A stretch of 16,514 nucleotides of DNA from Flavobacteriales bacterium. GTDB lineage: Bacteria; Bacteroidota; Bacteroidia; Flavobacteriales; UA16. Under the pieces are notes generated by a model, which searched no databases, was not told the origin of the DNA, and saw only the letters and a list, made by a program, of their open reading frames with translations. How positions within the stretch are numbered: position 1 is the stretch's first letter; every line of letters starts with the position of its first letter. The stretch spans positions 1 to 16,514 of the forward strand of contig JAOIQU010000030.1 in the NCBI GenBank assembly GCA_028141885.1, in the 5' to 3' direction. Position numbers and translations under genes: made by a program. Below, in pieces: positions 1 to 6,201 of the stretch.

Positions 1-170
1 ACCTGTATCTCTGACGGCAAAAACGGATTTCCATAAACAACCAAAAGGTCTTGAAGATCTGTCATGCCTATCAAGGTGTCGGCGTTGCCATCTGGGTTGT
101 ACGGGTACGTAACCTGCCCAACAGCATTCAAGCAAGAAGCAGCTAAGAGAAGTGTGAAGAAGCGGTTCAT
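1..170 (-). CDS. Secreted YadA-head-like family protein, N-terminal part only (3' end outside window)
   Basis: This gene starts at the ATG complementary to 168-170 and runs off the left edge, so only 56 codons are visible. The translation begins with a signal peptide (MNRFFTLLLAASCLNAVGQ), followed by a short segment with a TYPYNPDGNAD motif and then TDLQDLLVVYG. The same order and near-identical wording occur in the gene at 2931-3590, so the two are paralogues. By analogy the missing part should hold a coiled coil and head-type repeats, but that is inference. Its start overlaps the stop of the upstream FISUMP gene by 4 bp (ATGA), which suggests one transcript and translational coupling. No separate promoter is visible. 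It is most likely exported across the inner membrane. Its final location and function are unknown. Confidence 0.8.
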   Translation of the reverse strand, partial: MNRFFTLLLAASCLNAVGQVTYPYNPDGNADTLIGMTDLQDLLVVYGNPFLPSEIQ

Positions 171-1609
171 TCTGTGTCTTTTATGCATCGAATTGATGCC
201 GCTTGAGTGTCCAGAGGCGAACAGCAACAACCTCCACCAGGCCCAACGGTGATAAGACCAATTTGGATGTTATCGGAGTTTGAGCGAACAGCAAACCGAT
301 CTAGGTCTGATGTCCAAAACACACCTCTGTTTCCCTGGTCTTGGAATCCGGTAGTGTAACTTCCACAACCCGCCAGTTGTCCCCCTGGGGTCGCAGTAAA
401 GCCTTCTGAATTAATCCCGTCCCAAGGGATCGCATCATTACCGTTGGCTTTCAGCGTTAATCCTGCAAAAGCTGTGCCTCCGGCATAATCAATAAGCGCC
501 TCGGCCTCAGCAGTAGACGGAACCTTCCATCCCGCAGGACATGTGTTTGAGCTCATTGCCGTGCTGTTGTATAGCGCTCCAAAACTTGAATATGACGGCT
601 CTTGTATAGCCTCATCCACGTAAATCCCCGAATATCCGTAGACGTAATACCTCGCAATGTCAGGGTCGCGCTGTGATGGGGGAGATACCGCTGGTAAATA
701 CCTTAGGTTTTCGGCAAACCAACATTGGTCCCCAATCATGGTGGTTGAATAGGATTCTCCTTCGTGAAGAATTGTTTGACCGCAGGTGAACGCATATTCA
801 CACGTGCCATCATCCAAAACTGCGGTAGCTGAATAGTTCATTGCCTCTTGGTCCGTGCACCCCTCAAATTCGTCACAAATTAAATTGTCGTTGGCATCAT
901 TCATGCACTCTCCAAAACAGTCGCGATAAGGATTGCTTGGGTACTGACAAAGCTCTGGAATAGACACCGGGGCTTCAGGAGTCCAATTACAAGCTGTTGA
1001 ATCTGCACAACCCGCGCATGAGAAAAAATCACATTGCCCTGACTCTTCAGTAGCTCCTGGGTCATAGTTGCAGGCACTAGCATAAGTGCAACCAAGGACT
1101 TCTTGCTCGTCGCACACCCCGTCCATATCTAAATCGTCGAAACAAACCCCATCACAATCACAACACCCGTCCGCGTAAATGTCTATCGCCCAGACGCAAT
1201 CACCTGAATCGACGATAGCTTCAGGTGAATAATTACACGCGGCGTTATCCGTACAGCCAATTTGAAAGTTGCAATATCCCACATCAATAATGTCGACGCT
1301 GGTCACGTAAACAAACCACTCTTCTACATCTGCCAAAAAGACTGAGTCAAAGGTAAAAACCTCTTCCTGCAATATGACATCATAGCCGGGGCCATTACAG
1401 TTCCCGCATTGGTCCGAGATGCAATTGTCGATAGCGTCCTCAATACCATCAAAATCCGCATCAACGAACCCAAAAAAGTTCAAAAGGTTCAGCAAATCCG
1501 ATGTGACAATTGCACCGTCACCATCGTAATCAAGCGGTTGAGGACATTCCGACTGCGCAATGAGTCCCGCGCTACCAACCCAAAGGATTAAAGCCGCCAA
1601 GCGTTTCAT
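167..1609 (-). CDS. Secreted FISUMP-domain protein with GCTD Cys-rich repeats
   Basis: This 480-residue protein has a signal peptide (MKRLAALILWVGSAGLIAQ), then a dockerin-like single motif (about residues 24-45: YDGDGAIVTSDLLNLLNFFG) and an Asp-rich DADFDGIEDAIDNC stretch that resembles calcium-binding thrombospondin-3-type repeats. Four Cys-rich repeats of the GCTDxxACNYxPxA...DxGxC type follow at roughly residues 118, 172, 199 and 248. The last 205 residues fit the FISUMP domain (Fibrobacter succinogenes major paralogous domain), with IGDQCWFAENLRYLP, CPAGWKVPSTAEAEALI, GFTATPGG and a final SIRCIKD. FISUMP proteins are surface lipoproteins or secreted proteins of uncertain function, and no enzymatic motif is visible. 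There is no T9SS sorting domain at the C-terminus. The gene lies 48 bp downstream of the integrase and has its own likely promoter. It overlaps the next gene by 4 bp. Confidence 0.88.
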   Translation of the reverse strand: MKRLAALILWVGSAGLIAQSECPQPLDYDGDGAIVTSDLLNLLNFFGFVDADFDGIEDAIDNCISDQCGNCNGPGYDVILQEEVFTFDSVFLADVEEWFVYVTSVDIIDVGYCNFQIGCTDNAACNYSPEAIVDSGDCVWAIDIYADGCCDCDGVCFDDLDMDGVCDEQEVLGCTYASACNYDPGATEESGQCDFFSCAGCADSTACNWTPEAPVSIPELCQYPSNPYRDCFGECMNDANDNLICDEFEGCTDQEAMNYSATAVLDDGTCEYAFTCGQTILHEGESYSTTMIGDQCWFAENLRYLPAVSPPSQRDPDIARYYVYGYSGIYVDEAIQEPSYSSFGALYNSTAMSSNTCPAGWKVPSTAEAEALIDYAGGTAFAGLTLKANGNDAIPWDGINSEGFTATPGGQLAGCGSYTTGFQDQGNRGVFWTSDLDRFAVRSNSDNIQIGLITVGPGGGCCCSPLDTQAASIRCIKDTE

Positions 1610-1630
1610 TTGGTCTTAACTTTTCGAAAA

Positions 1631-1663
1631 TGAAGATAGTGTTTGTTGTGATTCAAGTCAAAA
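1631..1663 (-). promoter_or_regulatory. Likely promoter of the FISUMP gene (Bacteroidota -33/-7 type)
   Basis: Read on the minus strand, TTTTG (1659-1663) is followed after exactly 20 bp by TATCTTCA (1631-1638), close to the Bacteroidota -7 consensus TAnnTTTG. The FISUMP start codon lies 21 bp further on. The -33 box overlaps the integrase stop codon. The same arrangement, including the 20-bp spacer, recurs upstream of the gene at 3590, which supports it being functional. A transcription start would confirm it. Confidence 0.5.
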
Positions 1664-2731
1664 CGAAGGCATCGAGTCCGCTGTCAAGACAGGTACTTCA
1701 AGGTTCCTCAGATAACCCAAGCTCACAGCCAAGCTTGCATGCCCCATGGCTTGCTGAAGCACCGTCAATGACCCTGTTCGCATGAACACATCAATGGCTC
1801 CTGTGTGTCTGAATGAATACAACGTCTGCTCAGGTTGAATAAGCTCAGATTGGGCCTTGTAACGCCCCCAGAGCGTCTTGAAGTAATCTTGGTTGAAAGG
1901 GGTTGGGGAGCCCGAGAAGATGTTCAGATGGCGATCTTTTGGGGTCAGGTAAGCTCGCACAGATGAGGTGACTGGAACGATTCTGTTTCTCCCACTCTTG
2001 TTCCTGTCCCCAGATAAGGAAATGAAGGTGAGATCATCAGAGAAATCACCCCAAGTAAGTTGTCTAATCTCTCTGTGTGGTCGCAGAAGACATCCGTAGG
2101 TTAGAAGGCAGCAGAGAAAGAGATTCTCGTTAAATGACCTGATGTCTTCAAGCACAGCCGAAACGTCTTCAAAGGGCTTGTGAAGGCTTTGTTTGGTCTT
2201 TTTCGTAGCTATCCTGGCACATGGATTGGGGAGGTCTTGTTCATCCATGATTTGTCCTACAATGCTGCTGAGTCTTGCTCTCTCGTGATTGAAGCCAGAA
2301 GGGGTAGTAGAGGTTGTCGTGAGGTAGTCATGAACAATCCTTTTGTTGAGTGCGGAGTGGGGTAGGGAGGTCAGTTCTTGAGCCTTGAGAAAGCCAATGA
2401 ATTGATTTGCTGTCTTGGCGAGTTCCTTCTGATATCCGAGCGAAAGAGAAGGAGAGGGGATGAACTCCATCAGAGACTCGTAGCAGGTCTTTTTTTGCTC
2501 GATTGACTCAGGTGTCCAACCCTCATCTAGAGCAGCCTTAAAACGGCTTAGAAGTTCAATGGAAGCCCTGTCTTTGGCTTCACCGGAGAGACTGTTGGGT
2601 TTTATGGTACAGCCCAAGCACTTTCCGTGACTAAATCTGAAACGACGCCCGTCGATGTAAAAGGAAATGATATACCGACCTCGACTGTTCCTCTGCAGCT
2701 TGAGGTTTGAGTAAATGGTGCTCCAATGCAT
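1658..2731 (-). CDS. Tyrosine recombinase / phage-type integrase
   Basis: This 357-residue protein has an N-terminal part with a basic arm-type segment (RGRYIISFYIDGRRFRF) and a CxxC-like KCLGC. A SAM-like core-binding region follows at about residues 85-175, then the catalytic domain at about 190-345. Visible catalytic residues are Arg217 (LLRPHREIRQLTW), Lys245 (NKSGRNRIVPV), Arg308-His309 (YSFRHTGAIDVF), His331 (QAMGHAS) and the nucleophile candidate Tyr340 (GYLRNLEV). The usual His of the HxxR motif is Tyr305, as in many Bacteroidota integrases of this kind. The length is normal and no frameshift is seen, so it is probably active. It would cut and rejoin DNA at specific sites through a phosphotyrosine link. 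It is encoded divergently from, and 52 bp away from, a tRNA-like gene, the classical integration setting. No other phage, plasmid or conjugation genes are in view. A 6-bp inverted repeat sits at its start. Confidence 0.92.
   Translation of the reverse strand: MHWSTIYSNLKLQRNSRGRYIISFYIDGRRFRFSHGKCLGCTIKPNSLSGEAKDRASIELLSRFKAALDEGWTPESIEQKKTCYESLMEFIPSPSLSLGYQKELAKTANQFIGFLKAQELTSLPHSALNKRIVHDYLTTTSTTPSGFNHERARLSSIVGQIMDEQDLPNPCARIATKKTKQSLHKPFEDVSAVLEDIRSFNENLFLCCLLTYGCLLRPHREIRQLTWGDFSDDLTFISLSGDRNKSGRNRIVPVTSSVRAYLTPKDRHLNIFSGSPTPFNQDYFKTLWGRYKAQSELIQPEQTLYSFRHTGAIDVFMRTGSLTVLQQAMGHASLAVSLGYLRNLEVPVLTADSMPSF
1663..1681 (-). repeat. Copy 1 of a 19-bp block shared by two minus-strand gene leaders
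   Basis: On the minus strand this reads GCGGACTCGATGCCTTCGT. It matches the block at 3642-3660 at 17 of 19 positions, and the match continues as TTTTGA against TATTGA. Here it encodes the last residues of the integrase (ADSMPSF, then stop) and leads directly into the FISUMP promoter. An ACAAACAC element follows 16 bp later on the minus strand. Confidence 0.7.
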
Positions 2732-2733
2732 GC

Positions 2734-2750
2734 TGGCACATTTGGTGCCA
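2734..2750. repeat. Inverted repeat at the integrase start
   Basis: TGGCAC (2734-2739) and GTGCCA (2745-2750) form a perfect 6-bp inverted repeat around a 5-base centre, 3 bp upstream of the integrase start codon. It could be an autoregulatory operator, a recombinase arm site or a hairpin that hides the ribosome binding site. A 6-bp palindrome can also arise by chance, so no function is claimed. Confidence 0.4.
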
Positions 2751-2783
2751 CACCATGTCTCAGTTTTTCCTGAATCCCTTGTC

Positions 2784-2857
2784 TTTGCTGTAGCTCAGCT
2801 GGTTAGAGCGCAGGATTCATAATCCTGAGGTCGGGGGTTCGAGCCCCCCCCCCCGCT
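2784..2857 (+). tRNA. tRNA-like gene with CAT anticodon (Met or Ile2 type), acceptor stem abnormal
   Basis: The D arm (GCTC/GAGC), anticodon arm (CAGGA TTCATAA TCCTG, anticodon CAT) and T arm (GGGGG TTCGAGC CCCCC) are all perfect. TA at positions 8-9 and a 5-base variable loop (AGGTC) are as expected. The acceptor stem is not: the seven bases before position 8 are TTTGCTG, and the bases after the T stem are CCCCCGC. These do not pair. An 11-C run (2844-2854) covers the T-stem/acceptor junction. Removing extra Cs does not restore a full stem. No CCA is encoded. A rho-independent terminator follows directly. It could be a real tRNA with an error in the C run, or a tRNA copy damaged by integration. 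The CAT anticodon alone cannot separate elongator Met from lysidine-modified Ile2; the mispaired 1-72 region hints at neither securely. Confidence 0.7.
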
Positions 2858-2860
2858 ACA

Positions 2861-2890
2861 AAAGGTCTTGCATCACGCAGGGCCTTTTTT
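2861..2890 (+). terminator. Rho-independent terminator of the tRNA-like gene
   Basis: The arms AAAGGTCTTGC (2861-2871) and GCAGGGCCTTT (2877-2887) pair over 11 positions, with G-U pairs allowed, around the 5-base loop ATCAC. The 3' arm runs straight into a T tract that ends at 2890. It lies immediately behind the tRNA-like gene. On the opposite strand the hairpin is followed by TTTT, so it may also stop transcription of the convergent gene that ends at 2931. Confidence 0.8.
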
Positions 2891-2930
2891 GTGTCCAGAA
2901 CTGGGATTCAGCTGTTCATGTTTTCAGTAG

Positions 2931-3590
2931 TTAATTGTAATGGGCAACTCGTCTATCCTCAGAATCAAACCAGGTATTCCACCAATCCCCCACGACAGAA
3001 GAGTACCACTCTGAAGCGGTGTTATCATCTCCCCCCGAGACGGAAGAAAATATTCCAGAAGCGATGTTATCCTCTCCCCCCGAGACGGAAGAATAAGCTC
3101 CTGTAATACTGTTTCCCGAACCAACTACAAGTCCTCCAAAGGAAGAATAAGCATGTCCTCTACCTACAACAAGATTGTGCGAACCCGACTTGTCAGCAGT
3201 GATGTCTTCATCATACCCAATGATGATGTTACCTGTTCCGTTGACAGGAGCGTCTGTTGAACCCTCTCCGCTCACTACTTGGAGGTTGGCTCCTGAAATG
3301 AGTACCGTTTCCTCAGAAATGGATATGTACTGCTGAAGTTGTGTGATGTATGCCTGCTGGGCTTCTACTGTAGCTTGAAGTTGCCCTATGACTTCCGCTA
3401 GCCCAACCCCATCAATTTGAATCTCACTTGGAGAAAAAGCTCCTCCGTAAACGGAAAGCATATCTTGCAAGTCTGTCATACCGATTAAGGCATCAGCATT
3501 GCCATCAGGGTTGTAGGGGTAGGTGAGTGTGGATTGTGCTGCCGCTCCAAGGCTCACAGCATACAACATCAAAGTAACAAATCGTTTCAT
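2931..3590 (-). CDS. Short secreted protein with coiled coil and YadA-head-like repeats
   Basis: This 219-residue protein has a signal peptide (MKRFVTLMLYAVSLGAAAQ), then YPYNPDGNADALIGMTDLQDMLSVYG, the same opening as the partial gene at 1-170. A Gln-rich probable coiled coil lies at about residues 62-92 (EVIGQLQATVEAQQAYITQL). It is followed by head-type repeats of about 13-15 residues with a G-x-x-N-x-A-S-G-x-x-S-S-V-S-G-G pattern (about 115-200), like YadA or Hep_Hag trimeric adhesin heads. Only a few units are present. The last 20 residues lose the pattern (DWWNTWFDSEDRRVAHYN) and the protein stops. No membrane anchor or T9SS domain is visible. Such proteins usually continue for many more repeats, so this one may be shortened, perhaps by a frameshift or by rearrangement near the adjacent tRNA-like gene. 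It probably forms trimers, and an adhesive role is inference. Confidence 0.8.
   Translation of the reverse strand: MKRFVTLMLYAVSLGAAAQSTLTYPYNPDGNADALIGMTDLQDMLSVYGGAFSPSEIQIDGVGLAEVIGQLQATVEAQQAYITQLQQYISISEETVLISGANLQVVSGEGSTDAPVNGTGNIIIGYDEDITADKSGSHNLVVGRGHAYSSFGGLVVGSGNSITGAYSSVSGGEDNIASGIFSSVSGGDDNTASEWYSSVVGDWWNTWFDSEDRRVAHYN
3013..3102 (-). repeat. Tandem 45-bp repeat encoding head-type 15-residue units
   Basis: Two consecutive 45-bp units (3013-3057 and 3058-3102) share long identical stretches such as TCTCCCCCCGAGACGGAAGA. They encode SVSGGEDNIASGIFS and SVSGGDDNTASEWYS. More diverged units lie further towards the gene start. The high DNA identity points to recent duplication, and such tracts can expand or contract by slippage. 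Confidence 0.75.
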
Positions 3591-3609
3591 TGGTCTTGGT
3601 TTGAGGACC

Positions 3610-3642
3610 AGAAATTACGTGTTTGTGCGTTATCCATCAATA
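3610..3642 (-). promoter_or_regulatory. Likely promoter of the YadA-head-like gene
   Basis: On the minus strand, TATTG (3638-3642) is followed after exactly 20 bp by TAATTTCT (3610-3617), a 6/8 match to TAnnTTTG. The start codon at 3590 lies 19 bp downstream. Spacing and flanks match the promoter at 1631-1663, and both leaders carry AAGACCAA just before the ATG, so the two genes are probably co-regulated. Confidence 0.5.
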
Positions 3643-3660
3643 CGAAGGCATTGATTCCGC
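3642..3660 (-). repeat. Copy 2 of the 19-bp shared block; possible integrase 3'-end relic
   Basis: On the minus strand this reads GCGGAATCAATGCCTTCGT and matches 1663-1681 at 17 of 19 positions. In the frame that corresponds to the integrase it encodes AESMPSY followed by a TGA stop (3637-3639), against ADSMPSF and TGA at copy 1. About 12 codons upstream, the same frame has a weak look-alike of the integrase tail (IMFLKRS against LGYLRNL). No complete integrase lies upstream. Confidence 0.6.
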
Positions 3661-3746
3661 CTGATGCTGCGACGTTGAGCGCTTTAAAAACATAATGGTG
3701 TCAGATTTTGTAATTTCCCCGTCCATTAAACCAAATCTGTCGACGA

Positions 3747-6188
3747 ATGATTTCTTCGAAGAGCTGCGGGTGGGCTTTTTCGTCCTCCGTTTGGAAACAC
3801 CTGACGCTCACCGCGCTGTGGTGTTTGGGGTGGCAGTGGTCGGTTTGTCGAGCACAAGTCACAGGCATTGAGGTTGTTGTTGACACTGCCTTCTACGGTC
3901 CCAATACACCGACCCCCGAGGATTCGTTTGATCCAGTGGGCATTCTCGACGGACACGTGAGCTACTTGGTCTACGTCAACATGACCAACCCCACAGACGT
4001 ACTGAGCGCGGTGTTCGCGGACACTTCAGCCTTGCCACAGGGCGGGGCGTTGGGCATCGACGCTGAATGTGAATGCTGGAATCCCATTGTTGAATCCATG
4101 GTGTTGGATGCCACTAACAGCAGTTTCTTCTGGACCAGTGAGCCGCTTTGGGAATACGATACATTTTTGACGATCGGAAAATTGAGTTCAGATGAACCTG
4201 GAGAAAATCCATCTTGGTTGTCTTCTCCACCTCTTTCGGGAGATGCCATCTGCGGCACGGAGGTGACTAATGGATCGGCATATGTCCTTGGTTCTCCTGT
4301 CAATGCCGTTGCTGGAGCTGACCTCAGAGTGTTGGTGGCACGCGTCACCACGTGCGGAGATTGGTCGTTGAATTTGAATGTTCAGGTGTTTGTTGATGGC
4401 GACCAAAGCAACCCCCAGCAGTACTTTGTAGACACGGATGGCGATGGGGCCATCGAAGTGTCTGACCCTTGCGAAGCTTATGATTCACAAGAGGCCGCCG
4501 TGGAAGGAAATGTCATTGTGTGTGCAGGGACTTTCGCGGAGGTGTCCTTGGAATTTTTGGGATTGGAAGAGGAGGACGAAAACACGACCTACACGGTGGT
4601 GTCAAGCACCAACGGATTCGCCACAGAATCGGTGGTGGGTGAATATGCGGACAACGTTTTTCCAGGCTTGGACAACGGGGACTACCGGGTTTACGTCGCC
4701 AATGAATACGGATGCTACGACACGACGGCATTTCAGGTGACCACCACGGACATTGTCGAAACGCCGTTTGGCATTGAGCCTCTAGAGTCAGTGCTGCAAG
4801 GGAATGGACAGGTACCTGACTCAGTTGGGGCAGTGAATGACCTGAGTTTTCCAGTGGGAGCTTGGGCTTCGCATGACGGCGCCACGGAGTTCTATTGGCT
4901 CGGATCGCCAGTGGATGATGTGGTTGTGGAGGGCTGCAATGACGGTGCCATTCGCGTGACCCGAGATTCGTCCCAGGCCATGCAAACCGACACCGTGCAG
5001 CTTCAGATCACCGGCTCCGCTGAGCTGGGATTGGACTACTTGGTTTCGCTTGAGGAAATTGTCATGGAACCTGGTGTGTTGGACACGCTGGTGTCGCTGC
5101 AAGTCTCGGACGATGGGGTGCTTGAGGGTGCTGAGGATGTGTTGATTTCTCAGGCTTTTGTGAACAGTTGTGGGGACACGGCGTTGTCGAGTGTGCGTCT
5201 TGTCATTTTGGATCCGATCCCATTGAACGCGAATGCCATGGATCTGGCATGCGAAGGAATTGAAACCACTCAGTTGGTTGGTTTTGAGGACATCACAGGG
5301 TTTGGTCCGCTGAGTTATGCGTGGGGAGGAGCGGGGATGTTGGATGGCCCATCCGGGATGCTGGACAGCGCCTCTGTATTGGAGAGCGGATTGAGCCTTG
5401 TGAATGAAGACGGCCTTCCTCTTGCCAATGCGATGGTGCACTTGACCTTGACGGACCAATGTGGCAACGTGACGGTTTTTGAACAGGATTTTCAGCGGGC
5501 TGTGGTGGTTCCCGCCGGCTTGTGTGTGGACAGCACTTCTGCGCTGCCTGTGGTCAACGGCGACATCCCTATTCTGGATTTGACCACGGATGGCATGTCT
5601 CTGCTCGGGAATGACTTGTTGCAAGACACCCTCATAATACATGCCACACAGGTGAATGGCTTTTGGACGCTGGATTCATTGACGACGGGGTCGGTTGATT
5701 GGTCGGGCACGGTCACGCTTGTGGATTCTTGTGGCAGGTCGACGAGTGCGGAATGGTATGTGTTGGAATATGCTTGTACCGAAGGATGCACCGACAACGA
5801 CGCCTGCAATTTCACAGGCGAAGCAGGCATTGAAGATGGTTCGTGCACGTATCCTGGGGACAGCTGCGACGATGGAGATGAAACGACTTTGGATGGAACG
5901 TTGGACGACAATTGCGATTGTGTCGGGGCCACAGACGATGTGATTGAGGAAGATATTCGGCTTTCTGTACTCCCCAACCCTTCAAGAGGTCAGGTTCTCT
6001 TTCAATCCAACGTCGATGTTGGGACAATCCGCATTGTTGGCATGGATGGACGTATGGTCCGAGAGGAAAAGGCCGTAGGGTTGATTGCAGGTGCTCACAT
6101 GAATCTGAAGTTGCCCAATGGTCTGTACCTGTGTGAATTGACTTCAGGTCCAAGCAGATTCACCATTCGTTTGATGATTTCACAATGA
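3747..6188 (+). CDS. Large secreted T9SS cargo protein with SprB-like and Calx-beta-like domains
   Basis: This 813-residue protein has a signal peptide at about residues 1-35 (LTLTALWCLGWQWSVCRAQ). A globular region of about 200 residues follows (LVYVNMTNPTDVLSAV, YDTFLTIGKLSSDEPGENP), similar to an unnamed domain I recall from secreted proteins of Flavobacteriales. Next are a calcium-binding type DTDGDGAIEVSDPC (about 229-242), an SprB-like Ig repeat (254-335, LDNGDYRVYVANEYGC) and a Calx-beta-like domain (392-492, VEGCNDGAIRVTRD). A module shared with the next two genes covers about 590-675. It is followed by a Cys-rich GCTDNDACNF motif (680) with a CDDGDETTLDG stretch, and finally a T9SS type A sorting domain (737-813, VLPNPSRGQ then LPNGLYLCEL). 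It should be secreted through T9SS and bound to or released from the outer surface. It is first in a likely four-gene operon, 13 bp before the next gene. The ligand is unknown. Confidence 0.9.
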   Translation: MISSKSCGWAFSSSVWKHLTLTALWCLGWQWSVCRAQVTGIEVVVDTAFYGPNTPTPEDSFDPVGILDGHVSYLVYVNMTNPTDVLSAVFADTSALPQGGALGIDAECECWNPIVESMVLDATNSSFFWTSEPLWEYDTFLTIGKLSSDEPGENPSWLSSPPLSGDAICGTEVTNGSAYVLGSPVNAVAGADLRVLVARVTTCGDWSLNLNVQVFVDGDQSNPQQYFVDTDGDGAIEVSDPCEAYDSQEAAVEGNVIVCAGTFAEVSLEFLGLEEEDENTTYTVVSSTNGFATESVVGEYADNVFPGLDNGDYRVYVANEYGCYDTTAFQVTTTDIVETPFGIEPLESVLQGNGQVPDSVGAVNDLSFPVGAWASHDGATEFYWLGSPVDDVVVEGCNDGAIRVTRDSSQAMQTDTVQLQITGSAELGLDYLVSLEEIVMEPGVLDTLVSLQVSDDGVLEGAEDVLISQAFVNSCGDTALSSVRLVILDPIPLNANAMDLACEGIETTQLVGFEDITGFGPLSYAWGGAGMLDGPSGMLDSASVLESGLSLVNEDGLPLANAMVHLTLTDQCGNVTVFEQDFQRAVVVPAGLCVDSTSALPVVNGDIPILDLTTDGMSLLGNDLLQDTLIIHATQVNGFWTLDSLTTGSVDWSGTVTLVDSCGRSTSAEWYVLEYACTEGCTDNDACNFTGEAGIEDGSCTYPGDSCDDGDETTLDGTLDDNCDCVGATDDVIEEDIRLSVLPNPSRGQVLFQSNVDVGTIRIVGMDGRMVREEKAVGLIAGAHMNLKLPNGLYLCELTSGPSRFTIRLMISQ

Positions 6189-6201
6189 CAACAGCTTCCC
6201 T

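Noticed and set aside
42..2870. A 12-bp exact direct repeat, CAAAAGGTCTTG, at 42-53 and 2859-2870, flanking the integrase and touching the tRNA-like gene's 3' end, considered as an attachment-site pair.
   Set aside because: The match does not extend at either side. The left copy lies in codons for the conserved QDLL segment of a coding gene, and it includes no T-arm sequence of the tRNA. A chance match is likely at this length.
2931..3110. Short regularly spaced repeats considered as a CRISPR array.
   Set aside because: The repeats are direct, adjacent 45-bp coding units with no unique spacers and encode head-type protein repeats.
3701..3956. Two minus-strand open frames (61 and 76 codons) facing the start of the 813-residue gene.
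   Set aside because: They overlap its signal-peptide region, match nothing recognisable and are not in the frame of the possible integrase relic.
4821..5642. Open frame of 273 codons on the minus strand.
   Set aside because: It lies wholly antisense to the 813-residue T9SS cargo gene, has low-complexity His/Arg/Gln-rich content and no recognisable domain or signal.
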